A stretch of 64,000 bases of DNA from Chrysoperla carnea (lineage: Eukaryota > Arthropoda > Insecta > Neuroptera > Chrysopidae), in NCBI RefSeq assembly GCF_905475395.1, contig NC_058339.1, positions 20,840,001 through 20,904,000 on the forward strand, read 5' to 3'. A program made the translations under genes and the position numbers. This document shows, in pieces, positions 21,241-33,736 of the stretch. Numbering within the stretch: position 1 is the first letter of the stretch; every line of letters starts with the position of its first letter. The notes below the pieces were generated by a model that was not told the origin of the DNA, did not search any database, and saw only the letters and a list, made by a program, of their open reading frames with translations.

Positions 21241-22027
21241 TGTCATACATTAAAAAACATGTAAATGTAAATTTTGATCCCAGGCATTACACTCTCCTCT
21301 AATACTAAAAATGTATTGGATGTACCAATTAATATTTTGTAAATTCATTTTTTCTAAATGTATACTTGCAGTCACAGTGAACAAATGTGTATTTGATAAA
21401 TTTCATAGATAGAACCATTATACACCCTTCAACATTGTTTAAACACTATGTGTAAATTAATATTGTAATATTTGATTAGGAGTATTGAATACAACACATC
21501 CTATTCTCTATAGTATGTCCCCCCAATGGTCCCTCTCATCTCTCTAATTGCATTTATGTATATGATATTTGATTTAATTAATATTATCAATTAAGGTTCA
21601 AATGTATATAATATATCTATTATATACATTATTATACATACAACAAACATATAAAATTATAGATATTGAAATTAGGATTTTATCTATAAAATATTTAGTA
21701 AATTATATATTGGATGCTGTGTATATTATTTATTAGTGACCCATAACAATACCGATAAAATGACAGTACGAAATGAACTGTTGTACTAGCGGTTCATGAG
21801 GATAACTTTTTATCTTTTGTTTGCCAAATCAAAGTTTTATAATCTTGTAAACTATTTTCGCCTATACTATATATTTCGTCAGTGAGATTCTACATTAATA
21901 TTGCAAAACGCGATGTAAAACTGCTTTTTTGGTATGTAATTGGATCCTTTAGGGAAGTTTGAAATTACTTTTTACAAGAAAAACGTAAATAAAAAGGAGT
22001 TGCGCGGGGTTTTTTCAGTTTTTTACC
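21241..22027. other. Intergenic, AT-rich
   Basis: Dense TA-rich sequence (21580-21720) with many ATATAT runs. No gene or repeat family of this window was found in it. Confidence 0.45.
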
Positions 22028-22540
22028 TATTACGCAGGTAGCACAATTTGTTTTTGCTTGCAAAACGTAATTTTACACTTCCCTAAGTAGTTTTACATTG
22101 CCTGCCGGCCGCCATTTGTACAAGTTTTCGAGAAGAATTTTCTAGAAAACTTTTTTTCGTTTTTTCAAAAATTTTTGACGAAGCTCATTTATGGAAGCTG
22201 CCAACAAAGTTGTGCCGATTTTTGCCCCCGCACAAGAAAACAATGATGTTTACGAAATATTGTTTCAAACAAAAGTTTTTATTTTTTTTAAAGAACATTT
22301 TTGCACTTAAATTTTTGTTGTATCTTTAACGGTTTAATTTAAGAAAAACTCAAAATTTTAACATTTATGAAAACTATGGAAATTTTACAATCATATCCCA
22401 AAATTATTTCTAGACAAACGGAGCTGTGGGTTGGCTTCAATTGTTTCAAATTTAATACAGTTTGAATAGGATAGTAACAATTAACAACTGAAAAAAGTCC
22501 GAAAATTTTGCAGTTATTCACGTATTACGCAGGTAGCACA
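22028..22540. repeat. Segment bracketed by an 18-bp direct repeat
   Basis: TATTACGCAGGTAGCACA occurs at 22028-22045 and again at 22523-22540. The inside includes GC-rich TGCCTGCCGGCCGCC (near 22100) and a partial family D copy (about 22205-22335, with GATGTTTACGAAATATTGTTTCAAAC). The direct repeat may be a long target duplication of a retroposed piece or a remnant tandem. I cannot name the insert. Confidence 0.6.
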
Positions 22541-23239
22541 TCTTTACAAATACATAAGTAGATATTACAACAGTCTTCAATGTAAAATTTGAGCAACCTA
22601 CCGCTACGTACGTGAATTATTTTCTGACAACACACAATTTTAAAAATCAACTCGAAGCAACGATTCTTGTTACGCCTGGAAATGCACTAGATGACTAATT
22701 GACATTCGAGTGAAAAATACTTCTTTAGGTACCTTTAAAATGTTTCTGGAGAAAAAATCTGTATACATAAAGTTTTCCACACAATTGTGCGTAGATTCTT
22801 AATATTCTCTACACATTCAAGAATCCAAACCCTAATTTTTTCGTATCAACTTTTAATATTCTAACATTTGTAAGGATATATACAGATAAAAATATAAAAC
22901 TCCATAGAACCCTTGTATCCTATGTACATATACAGTATATTGCCCACGCACAATAAATGCTAAAAAAACACATTTTTAATGCGTATCGAGGAACAAACGC
23001 GTAAAAAATCGATGCTCTACTTTTGATGATAAGTAAATGTGTATATGTGTATAAATAAACGCACGAATATCTAAGTACAAAAAAGATATATTTTGTGATG
23101 TTGTTTACAAAACAGATTGTCAGCATATATAATTTATTTTCTTAAACTTTCTATTATATATTCGCAAAGGATAATAATGTACAGAAAGTTTTGAAAATAT
23201 TTAAAGTGAATTCTCAAAGCAGTATTTCACTTGTGTGTG
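22541..23239. other. Intergenic
   Basis: No repeat arms or exon-like frame. The 68-codon minus-strand frame at 22920-23126 is Tyr/Cys/Phe-rich and lacks a recognisable domain. Confidence 0.45.
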
Positions 23240-23450
23240 TGCATTTGTTGACTGGTCGAATAGTTTTTGAGATACAGGTTAAAATCGATCAAAATATTGC
23301 GATATCCCAGAAATTCTGCATCCAATCATTAAATTAACCTGATTTTTATACTTTTTTGATCAAAATTACCCCATCCACCTAGTTTCATCAAATTCCAAGA
23401 CAAAATTTTTTTTTGCGTTTTTTTCGATTTTTTCAAAGGCTAAGTTTTAT
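23240..23450 (-). repeat. Family B repeat, copy 2 (partial)
   Basis: Read on the minus strand it gives AATTTGATGAAACTAGGTGG, CAAAAAAGTATAAAAATCAG, TTTCTGGGATATCGCAATAT and CAAAAACTATTCGACCAGTC, the same order as at 17.5 kb. Only the core of the family is present. Confidence 0.8.
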
Positions 23451-24010
23451 GTTATACTAAGATTTCTAGTGCAATATTCATTAATAACAATGTATGCTCC
23501 TAGACAACAGGACTAACACTCTGTATCTATACATAATGACATTAATCTAGTTGATCCATGTATAGTTTCTTAACATTTATTCCTTGCCAACACTAAATTC
23601 TTCTATTATTATTTAAGAAGAAGAAAATTAATGTTTATAAGTAAACCCATGTGAAGCATAAAATAATACATGAAGTAGTATTTATATGATAATGAAAATA
23701 ATAAGATCACGCTTAGAATATAACAATAATAAGATCAGATCGTGTAATGTGCGTTGGTTGTTTCGTACACAAAACAAATTGAATTATCATTGTTTTTGTA
23801 CGTCATCCAATATACAATATATTATTAACTTTTGTGTTTGATTGGTTTTTACTTAATGATTAATTTAATGATTTGTTTGTTATTTATTGTCTATTCAAAG
23901 TTTCAGTACGGTAAAATGTAGTAACCTGGCTAAATTTTACCATGAATCACTCTCTTTTCTCGACAGATGCCTCCTTATGAGATTGCGACTATATTTATAT
24001 TATTTATTAA
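23451..24010. other. Intergenic, AT-rich
   Basis: Nothing supported. It separates a family B copy from a family D copy. Confidence 0.4.
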
Positions 24011-24366
24011 TTGACTAGCTTGATACCCGTCCGCTTCACTAGGCTTAAAAGTAAAATCCACCTCCACTTTTATTGAACTCTTCATTCTCCAGCCATAACA
24101 CGCGAAGGGATTGGCCCATGTTGCTCATTTACATACTTAGCCTCAATTTTTACGTTCTGAACACGCTTTAATAATTTCAGCTTGATATCTCTTTTCGTTT
24201 TTGAGTTATCGTGTTGGCAGACGTGCGGACAGACGAAAGAAAAGCCGAAAATGGAATCTATGAACCCCTATACCAAAATTTTGTTCGTAGCATCAATAAT
24301 TTTAAGCGTTAGATGCTTGGGGCTAAACTTAGCATACCTTGATATATTTAATATATATACATGGTA
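24011..24366 (+). repeat. Family D repeat, copy 1
   Basis: Begins ACTAGCTTGATACCCGTCCG, a string common at the ends of insect interspersed repeats. It continues through CAGCTTGATATCTCTTTTCG, a GACAGACG-type run, CTATACCAAAATTTTGTTCG, AATTTTAAGCGTTAGATGC and GGGGCTAAACTTAGCATACC, and ends in the self-complementary ATATATACATGGTATA. Copies at 48.5 kb (+) and 63.1 kb (-) share everything from the CAGCTTGATATC block to the end. The 126-codon frame beginning at 24182 is a translation of this repeat running into A/T-rich flank. Confidence 0.8.
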
Positions 24367-26483
24367 TAAAATTCATTATCGAAATCCGCAATTTTGTAAC
24401 ATTGCACAAAAATTTAATCAAGATCTATATAATTTTTACATTTCAATAAAATTAAATGACAAGAGAGCATGTAAGGCCAAGATAAACCTTACAAATATAT
24501 TGCATGCGAAAAAAAAGCTTTTAAAATATAAAAAAAAAATGATTTTACGATTCTTATTTTAACATGAACAGCATAAACAGTCTTAAAATAATAATTGCTA
24601 TAAAAATTTTAATACAACCATATTTTTTTTAATATTAAAATATCATTATTATTTTCTGTTATTAACGTCATTCACAACCATATTATATAAATTTGATGTC
24701 AACTGAACTTGAATGAGGTGCATTTTATTATTTATTAAAATATATTAAGTACAGTTGAGTAAACAAGAAAATTGATATTAAAAATGTATATCTTATTTGT
24801 ACACATACAGGCTGAACTTTAATTCATCAATCATTTGAAATACTTAATATAAAACAAATAGACCAAGAAATCATATTTGAAGCCAAAAGATATTATTCGT
24901 TTTAATGTGGATATGTTTATGTTTACGTTTATAATAGAGGTTATTTCGTGAACCGGAACTTGTAAGTTTGCTCTTACATCTGAAAATGCTACAATCTAAA
25001 AAGCGAAATAAAACCAAAGAATTTTGTTTGAGAATTCATTCCGCAATTATATGGAGTACAAACAAGAGGCGTTGCTTAGGTAATAATTGTCTAGAAAGCA
25101 AAGACGCATTTATCGAATGTATATACATTCAATAGAAACGCAATTGCAATGTCGTTACATTAACTCCCCGGGCCAGAGAAAAAAATGTATGGAAACGAAC
25201 TAAGACTAATATGAATTTTGGTTTGTAGATACTTTTTTCTGAATGAAAACAATAAATTTAAAAAAAAAGTGTGATTATTCGTAGTTGGGGAAAAACCACA
25301 CAAAAAAACTATGGTCTTGCGGGGAAGTACAAGTCCCGACAGTAGAAAATGTTAGAAATAGATTTGTTAAAAATATGGTGATATTGAAAATAATAAGAAT
25401 TTTGAAAGAAAATTTTAAGCACTTTCTTATTACAGTGAAGGAATACTTAAGAGTCTGTAAATTCTTAACTGTTGTACGTCATTGATGACGTAGTGTTGAT
25501 GAAGATGACTTGGCGATGTTGAAGAACAAATCGAAATGATAACGGGCGACGTATATTGAAAGTAGTTGAAATGAACCACAGAATGAAGTCATGATGTGAA
25601 GTATGATGAATCAACTCACCAAATCCAGACGAAAAGATGGATGCTACGTAAAAAGCTCTTTATGGATGTTTTAATTGATCGTTTAATCTGGATAAAATCA
25701 CACCCGTCTGATATTTGCCCTGTTAATTTTATAATTTAGAAACATTCTGTATAAATTAATAAATATAATGAATTCGCTGTTTTGAATGATTATTTCTTTA
25801 ATTTTATATACATATTTTTTCTATATATTTTCTTAAGAACACTTAATCTTTAATGTTGTCAATCATTTATTTATATGTAATTATATTCACTTATATTTAT
25901 ATTTTGTTTGATAGTTCTTGAATAGGCACTGTACCTTAGAGTATACTTTATAACTGTACTAATGTGTATTTATGGATGAATTTATGCAAACCAAATCACG
26001 TAGGAATATTTATGAATTCAAAACAACCATTTTACAAAAGAGTATTGAGGCATACTAACTATAAACATCATTGTTGGATATGAATCTATAACCCTAGACA
26101 TTTTGGTCCATCGCTCTTACTAAATAAATGATACTTTATAGTATTTTTCTTTCAATTAATGTCCTGTGCTTTTTTTTCTTTTTTATTAGTTTTTAATAGA
26201 AAATATTAGTGATTTTTATTTTTGTTCTTTATGAAAAGTTCATTCATGTAACAAACAGCAGAGAAAAACAAACTATCTTTCGAGTAACTTTAAAAACAAC
26301 CAAGATCTAAGTCATCAAAGATTTGTTTGTATCTCTTTCTAGCAAAATAGAATTCAACATGGATTCTTATTTGCAAACTTGGTGTATGACGTAAAATACT
26401 ATGTCCGATGGCTTTCTTTTTGTCAACAGAAAAGAACCCGGCGTATTCGTGGTTCAGAACTTTTGGTTTTGGATTAGTTTAGT
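24367..26483. other. Intergenic
   Basis: Mostly AT-rich. Around 25440-25620 there is a patch of GATGA-rich sequence (GTCATTGATGACG, GATGAAGATGACTTGGCGATG) that reads as partly acidic in translation but is broken by stops within 66 codons. No gene supported. Confidence 0.45.
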
Positions 26484-26663
26484 ATGGAAGTCCAAATCTT
26501 AGGTATTTGCATTCCATTTAAGGATGCTTCGTATACCCTAGATGTAGCTCTGCAACAAAAGCTTGACATATATAGTCAAGTTGCTGCTGAGTTATCTTCG
26601 AAAGGCTATACGGTCTCATTTGATGCTTTTGCCCTTGATTCACTCGAGTTCTGGCTACCTTAG
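26484..26663 (+). pseudogene. 59-codon frame with protein-like composition, possible retroelement relic
   Basis: From ATG at 26484 to TAG at 26661 the frame includes D-V-A-L-Q-Q-K-L-D-I-Y-S-Q-V-A-A-E-L, G-Y-T-V-S-F-D-A-F-A-L-D-S-L-E-F-W-L-P. The balanced composition (Ala, Val, Leu, Asp, Gln) is unlike the Lys/Asn/Phe-rich frames elsewhere. After the stop the same frame goes on with N-Q-R-L-R-G-L-T-D-R-F. The layout recalls the region after the reverse transcriptase in some non-LTR elements (a basic/aromatic segment, G-Y-x-V, then G/S-L-E/G-F-W), but this is a resemblance only. It could equally be an exon fragment of a lost gene. Confidence 0.4.
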
Positions 26664-29050
26664 AATCAAAGACTTAGAGGATTGACTGACCGTTTCCTAT
26701 TCAATTGTATAGTAAATACGGGCAAGAAACTATGAGAGAGATTAAGTGAATGTATGGCCATAGTTGTCTTTTTCTTGAATTTCTACAGACCTATAGAAAG
26801 AAGACAGGTATTGACACAGCTGTTTTGTCTCGTTCTACAGAGCGGTCAATTTTGTGCGAGTATTGCCCAGTTCATTTTCTATGTCTTTGCTCAAAAGTAT
26901 AGCTCTGCGAAGTCTCTAGGTAAATCTCCAGGACAGCCACTCTAACCTGACCTAGCAATGGCTAAGTTGATGGCGAAACGATCTGCTGGTAACTTAACAT
27001 TTAAATAGAGCATCTAATCCAACAGAGAAAGCAAAATGACCAGCCTCGGTGACCCGCACACAGGTATTAGATGGTCCGAACACCTGATCTACCCAACTAC
27101 ACCATCCTTGATATTTGTGAGTGTTCTATATCTAACCTGTTTGAATTTGTTATCAAGATAACAAATCATCTTTTATAAATCTTGAAGACAGAATTGAAGT
27201 TTTAAAAAAATTTTCATAAATAAATACACGTAGAAGATAAAGAACAGTGAACAGAAGTAATAAGCAAAAGAACAAACGGTACTTTGATCTGCTGTTACTC
27301 AATCAATGAGCATAAAATATTACGTCTATTGTAGAGTGCACATAAACAATAGTTAAACAATTCTTGGGTACCTATGTAGACAGTGTTGACTATTCAGTAC
27401 ACAGTAAATGAACAAATATAATAAATTAATTATTATAATAATAATAATCGTGATATTATATTAATATTATTGTTGATAGACATATAATAAAATAGATATT
27501 TGAAAATTTAATTAATTTATATTTCAAAACAAACTATGAATATGGCCTTTTGGCATCAAATCAATAAGACTTTATATTCAAATCGAAACTATAAACGAAG
27601 CTATCAAGTGGCGTCATCTTCAACAGCTAAGATCTTCAGACGTCATACAGGAAGCTTATTTGTGTTGCATCTAATTTTTGAATTCGTGCCCTAAAAAACC
27701 TGCGATAGCTATGTTATTCTTGAAAGGATTTTACACAGATTGGGCAAAAATGTACATTTTCTTTTCCTAATTGGCACACACGCCATATTTGGTGAACACC
27801 GCACTTTTTCGACAAAAAGTAGCGTCAGCGAAGAGGATAATGATGTATAACTTTTCGATGAAAGCGTTATGTAAACTGAAAGAAAGTATCTTTAAAATAA
27901 TTGGTTTTTTAAACATAAGACGATTATATAGAGCTTTATACTGAAGCTCATTTGCTTCAAAAATACAAATTAAAGCCAATTCGGCCAAAGAAATGGAATA
28001 TGCTGAATAAAAACATTGTCTTTCTATCAGAAAGTTTTCATAACTATATTATATAATTTTAAATGAATATGGGTCATGTATATAAATGGGTTGAATGAAT
28101 ATGGGTTGCTACTCTTCAGGGGTTGACCTAGAGATAAAATTAATCATTTAATCATTAATTGTTTCCGGATACATTAGTGCAATAAACATAAAATTTATAT
28201 CTGAATTCATTTGAAATGAATGAATGGGGATGGAATGGTTATAATAGAATGCGTGAGACATTTGTCAAAAATCGAAGATGGGAACATTTTTTGTTGATGT
28301 TTAGATGTTTTGTTGACCATCAAAACTTTTGATAATTTTAATCGACTGGAATCTGAGTAGTTTACAATCTTTAAAAGTTTTCGAAGTTAAAATCATTTTC
28401 TATTTGATTAAATTTATTTTGATCCATTGATTTCAAAAAAATTACAAAATTTTGTGCGTGTATTGTTGTACACTAGAATAAATTCTGCGACGTCTAGTAT
28501 CTATATATTAATATTAAAGGCTTTAACAATAAAATGTATTAAATTTTCTGATTACATTTGGTTGAAAAAATTTATTAAATGTGATAGATGTATTATTATA
28601 TTGACATATGTTTTAGGTAGATATAGTTGGGATATATATTATTAATAAAATAATTCAGCAATAGAAATGACTATAATAGCATTTATATATTATATTCTAC
28701 TGTATAATAAAATGTTATATATCAAAAATATATCTATTATATAATATGTAGGTGTATGTCACACACAAAAGTTTTAGAAAGTCAAATCTACTTTTAATTG
28801 ACAAAAAAGGCAAAAGTACTTAAAACTGCTGAGGTTGGTCAATAACAGTTTTGCCTGAAAATCATTGGTTAATAGTGATTTTAACTGTAAATTTGCGGTC
28901 AAAAGTGGTTTTGACTGACGCTTCTGCCCAAAACTGGTTTTAATAGTTATAGGGGAACCGTTATGAATAATTAATTCGGTATTTAATTACTCTTTTCAAA
29001 ACAAGTCATAACAACTTTGTTAAAAACAACTCGACACAAAAACCACTGGC
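26664..29050. other. Intergenic
   Basis: The first 450 bases have above-average GC content and may belong to the same relic as the preceding frame; 26754-26945 opens for 63 codons without a recognisable motif. The rest is AT-rich, with (ATA)n near 27432-27450. Nothing else identified. Confidence 0.4.
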
Positions 29051-29270
29051 GTTAACCCTGGGACTCTGTTCACTCACTGAGCCACGGGTTGGCCCTAGCT
29101 CGAGTCTGCGGGTTTTTGGCCCTTTCGGTAATCCTGTGATTGCGTTCACTCACTGTTCCACGGTCTGGCCAAACCTTAAATGGAGTCGAGTAAGCATGGA
29201 TATGCGAATTTTTTTGGCTTTTTGGTTAGCCCTGTGATTACGTTTATCCCCTGATCCACGGGTCAGTCCA
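29051..29270 (-). repeat. Three tRNA-like units in tandem (SINE-like)
   Basis: Read on the minus strand, three related units occur: CCCGTGGATCAGGGGATAAACG (29243-29262), ACCGTGGAACAGTGAGTGAACG and CCCGTGGCTCAGTGAGTGAAC (29071-29088). Each is followed by a TCACAGG or TCCCAGG block and G(G/A)TTA. TGGCTCAGTGA fits an RNA polymerase III A box, and CAGACTCGAGCTA between units 2 and 1 is a weak B-box candidate. Units repeat at roughly 75-95 bp. No full cloverleaf can be drawn, so it is a tRNA-derived or tRNA-like repeat and not a tRNA gene. Confidence 0.5.
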
Positions 29271-31267
29271 AAAGTATTTTTGATTAATTTTACCAGTTAG
29301 AAGTATACTCACAAAATCTGCACTAGTTGATTATTCATTTTTATTAATTCAGTAAAAATTCTATGGTTTCCAAGGTTTAAAATTGCTAAGGTTTGTCCCA
29401 AATAGTTATGACATGTATATATCGATGCTGCAAACAATTTATACCTGATATTATGTCGGGGGTTTTTATAAATTTTTAATTTATGTAAAGATAAGAATCG
29501 AGTACATAAAGAATACTAGTTCTTTGAAAAGCATTTAAAGAAAATAATTATTTAAAAAAAAAAATACGATGATAATAATCAAAAGGGTAAATTTTAATAA
29601 TGAGTAGAAAGAAAAACTAAACAAAACAATTTTTTAATATCATTTTTATTACAAAATGCTATTAAAATAATTGACCTGGTTTTATGTGCACAAACAAACA
29701 CCATGTTATCATAAACGAACGCAAACAACTGAAGTAGTTAGCTGGTATCTTTCATTATTGGTTGTTTGATGTTTCTAAACGTTCTATCCCTTCTGTTTCC
29801 CATAATAACCTCACAAAGTACCTATCGCGTATGCCAATCTAATAAATACTTGTTATGCACACATATTACAAAAACAGGGTGAGGTTGCAGAATATTCCCG
29901 AGTGGCCTTATAGAAATTGACGGGAAAAACGGCGACAACTCCCATTGTGTACAACGAGCCATGGGACACAGTATCAGGTTGCATTCAAGTTCACTGATTA
30001 ATACTAATGATGCAATTCTTATCAATATACCCATTCTTGTTCTTTCTGGTGGTTGTATTTTCGGGGATAACTACCGGGCTTGGTTGTTTCTTTTCAGAAT
30101 TAATTGATATCAAAAGAAAGCATATCAATTCATTCAACATTCAATTCTCGGAGGTGTCCGTTAATCGACACTCAAAAATTTAAGGGAAAATTATTACAGA
30201 AAAGAGTCAGTCAACGGATATCCTGTGCGAAACATCCGAATACTGAGATTTTGCTTGAATAAGAGTCAACGATACTCAGTAAATGTTAAAGGCTTTAGTT
30301 GTTTTACAGATACAAGTAATTGAATTTCTCACCTTCTAGTTAAATATTTTGAATTCCAAGTTCAACCTATAGTTAGCTCAAAACAAGAATTATATGTATA
30401 TGAAAGATATTTTTAAATCTAACACCATTTTTAATTTGTTTTTAAATAATTAATGATTGCATGTATAATTAAATTTATATGAAGAAAGTAAAATTAATTT
30501 TCATGAATGTATTTTTAGTTTAATATACAAACACACTCATATTTCGTAGATATATTATGGTCTCATAATTAACAACTATCTCTGTTTTCTACCTTATTCG
30601 CATTATTATTATTTAACTTTAGCCTTTTTCCACATTATTCGCAAAGTATTATTAACATCATCATATAGAAGCTACCTTTGAATATTCCTACCTACAGGTA
30701 CCTACGGAAGGAATTAAATAATAATAATTCCAAATGTTATTTGAAACCATATTGTAGAAACCTACAAAAAAATAACAACCAAAAAGCAACATATATATTA
30801 ACGTATGTGGGAAGGTTGTCAAGTTGTCTTTAATCCACAACTGTCTTTTTATAAACTAATTTGGGAAATTCAACACTGTTATGAAGATCCGGATATAGGA
30901 TTTGTTTGCAAAAATGTATAATTTGAAAACAAAAATTAATCAAATATAATTTAATCAAGGTTGAACCTTTCTAGCTACCAACCTGGTCGTTGAAAATTGA
31001 CGCAACATCGCATGACCAGCTTTTAACGCTCCACTCCCTTTTTTCCTAATAGGGCGAAATTAAAAAAAAAAATAAAATGTACTAATTTAATCATTTTCAA
31101 TGTATTTTATTTGAAATGGAGAAAAATTTTCGTTGGTCCATCATCTTTTTTGTAACTTTTGTCTTTTTTTAAGTAGGTATTTAAACTTACGTAATTAACA
31201 AGAAATTAATCAAAATCATTTATGTTTTTCGAAAGTTATGGTATATTCTATTTTATACATTAAAATA
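29271..31267. other. Intergenic
   Basis: AT-rich throughout. The 70-codon minus-strand frame at 29822-30034 has fairly balanced composition (M-G-I-L-I-R-I-A-S-L-V-L-I-S) but no splice or domain support. Confidence 0.4.
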
Positions 31268-31662
31268 GGAAAATAAAAATTCAAACTTATTTTTTTAAAG
31301 AATCTCTTCAAACAGAGATCTGCCCACGCTCAGGCAAGCCTTAGGTCTAGGAATCAAGGAAATTTCTAAGAAAAATAGTTAACAATCTCTGTTTTTGGCT
31401 TGGTTACAATACATTATTTTTTGTGGATATGTCTAAAAAATGTGGCGTCAAAAGAAGATCTAGAACTAAGAGTAACTCAAGCTTATCCATATCTTGATAA
31501 TGCCGCCATAGGTGCTGCTACAAATCGAGCGTAGTATCCTAACCTAAGGCTTGCTTAAGCGTGGGTGGAGCTCGCTCATTTATCAGGTTCTTTAAAAAAA
31601 ATAATTTTGAACAAATCTGTTAAAGTTTGACATTAAACTGAGTAAGTTTGAATATTTATTTC
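31268..31662. mobile_element. Fold-back element made of transposase C-terminal relics
   Basis: The left arm (about 31290-31355) and right arm (about 31533-31605) are inverted copies: both read C-C-T/A-ACGCT-AGGCAAGCC-like sequence inward, e.g. CCCACGCTCAGGCAAGCCTTAGGT against CCCACGCTTAAGCAAGCCTTAGGT. An outer block AAATAAAAATTCAAACTTA also recurs inverted near 31644-31662. On the plus strand the centre reads E-D-L-E-L-R-V-T-Q-A-Y-P, A-A-T-N-R-A, then in another frame P-K-A-C-L-S-V-G-G. The left arm read on the minus strand gives P-R-P-K-A-C-L-S-V-G-R-S-L-F-E-E-I. Both resemble the end of mariner-like transposases (L-x-x-R-I...C-L-x-V-G-G-x-H-F-E), by recall. So two relics of one transposase end lie head to head. 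Confidence 0.6.
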
Positions 31663-33061
31663 CACATTTAAGTGTCTTTTCATTTTTAAATTTACAAAAA
31701 ATATATGCTGGTATATATATTATAGCAAAGATTTTATAGAATAAAGATGAAAGGCGTATTTTTTATTTCTTCAAAATTTCACACCCTAAGAAAAAAAAGG
31801 GTGGAGCTTTAAACATTGTTCAACCGGTTGGTGAATGATTGAAAATAATTCCACAAGTCAAATTTATAGAATTTTTCGGCTGTATAACATGAAATTTGAG
31901 AGAATGAAACATTCTCTGCAATGCTTGATATCTCGCTTACTGGAACATTAAATAAGCAATCAATTTGCATAGAAAAAGAAACCTTACTAAGTAATAGAAT
32001 ACTAAAAAATTTCAGTGAACAGAACTACATAGAAAGTCCTACCTAAACAACTTTCCTTTATATATCGCACTTTTAAGAATAACCATGGGATTGTTGATAT
32101 TATCTTTGCAATTTAACTTTGTAATTATGTTATTTATAATTTAAACAAAAATATTACGAAAAGGGCAATGCGTTCGTTGTACAGTTACTATTGAATATAT
32201 GAGCTCTTTTGTAATTTAATCTTATTCTTTTTTGTGTCTTTGATATTTCTTTCTTTCTAATTTAATTAATTAAGCCATTACAAATAGCGTGCAGGAAATC
32301 AAGGTAATCAGTTTTAGAACAGCTTTTCGTTTCTGGAATCCACTAAAAGCTCTTTTTTTACATTACAAAAGTAGTGAAAGGGCTCAGACTTTAAAGAGTT
32401 TTCTCTTCCTATTAATTAAATTGAAATTGTATTTTATGGCGTTTCTAAACCCAACTAAAGCTTCCTATCAAATAGCAATTGTTATCGCTTAGGTTTTCTG
32501 TTTGAAAATTCTCGCCTCGAGAAATCAATTCCATGCCCTAGGTAACTAAAAAAATACGTGTATAATTGATTGATTAATATTGATTTTACCAAAACTCGAA
32601 TTCTAGTTCAAGAATCACGAACCAAGATAATGAAGAGGACCTCACACTCGACTATTAATTATTTGAACTTCAATTAAAAAGGCCATTCAGACACCTGAAA
32701 CTACAGAAAAAACTAGTCACACTCACATAACTAGGTACTACTTTACAAACTTAATTTACAAATAATTTCAGGCATTTGAGTCTACTGGGCAACGAACACC
32801 TACTCTTGGAAAAATGTACAAAGCTGTAGTGATTATTAAGCCAACATCGACGGAGAATGAAGATTTATTCTCCTGATCGTGAGACATTGTCACTAAAAGA
32901 AATCATAGAGAAACCATAAACCCTAGGTTATGCTTGAAAGTTTATGCAATGAAAACAAATAATTTTCAAAAGCAATAATTTTATACAAAAAAAATAATAA
33001 TAATAATAAAAATATTATTAATAAATAGATAAATATTCATCAAAATTATGTATACTCAATG
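31663..33061. other. Intergenic
   Basis: No repeat of the named families. (AAT)n lies near 32990-33012. The 67-codon frame at 32289-32492 is unsupported. Confidence 0.4.
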
Positions 33062-33165
33062 TCACAAAAAATGCTCGTTTTAAAACATTCTAAGTGTTAC
33101 TATTATAACATAACATATGATGCGTACGCTTAGAATGTTTTAACTGTGGCACTTTTTCTGTGTAC
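33062..33165. mobile_element. Tiny MITE / 104-bp hairpin
   Basis: TTAAAACATTCTAAG at 33080-33094 pairs perfectly with CTTAGAATGTTTTAA at 33129-33143 over a 34-bp loop. Outer parts also match imperfectly: CACAAAAAATGCTCG on the left against CACAGAAAAAGTGCCACAG on the right strand. The size and A-rich termini suit a minimal Tc1/mariner-type MITE. As an RNA it would fold like a small-RNA precursor. I favour the MITE reading because the termini are typical of transposons. Confidence 0.65.
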
Positions 33166-33626
33166 GTGAGAATAATATTATAATTCAAGGTATAAAAATA
33201 TTGTCGATAAATTGTTTTTCTTGAATCTAACTTGTTAGAAAAAGCATTGCGTATAGCTTGTGTAAACAGTAATAACTATATATGATCTATTTAAACATAT
33301 TTATAGTTTGTATAAATATTCTAGTTTTGTTTACAGTAATGATAGAGAATCCTTGAGTTTGTGAACAATACACGCGAGTCACTTAATTAATTATCCGTAT
33401 GTTTTTCATTTGTGAGTTATTAATAATAATTTTAAATGCATACAGAACAAAAACAAATTATCATGTTTTTGCTGGATGTATCTTATTTATTAACTGTTCT
33501 TAGATATTTGTGTTTTTTACGTCTGTATAAATAGTCATTAGATCAATCGTAAACTTTTTTGTTAACGTTATCAAAATTCACAAAATTTTATTACGCTTTA
33601 TCAAATCCTATATTTATCGAATTTCG
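33166..33626. other. Intergenic, AT-rich
   Basis: No feature recognised. Confidence 0.4.
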
Positions 33627-33736
33627 ATAAACCAAGTATGTAATCCTTCTATATTATTGTCATAATTTTCAAATTTGTGTTCAAAATTAACCTAGCTGTC
33701 GTAAATTTCAAGAATATGGAGTCCTGGACCCGGCAA
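33627..33736 (+). repeat. Family A fragment
   Basis: A single partial monomer: GATAAACCAAGTATGTAATCC, TTTTCAAATTTGTG, AAAATTAACCTAGCT and ATGGAGTCCTGGACCCGGC in the same order as in the arrays, but more diverged and without the CRE-like palindrome. Confidence 0.8.

Noticed and set aside
24182..24562. 126-codon plus-strand frame beginning with hydrophobic residues
   Set aside because: Its first half is family D repeat sequence and its second half A/T-rich flank; other family D copies do not keep it open.
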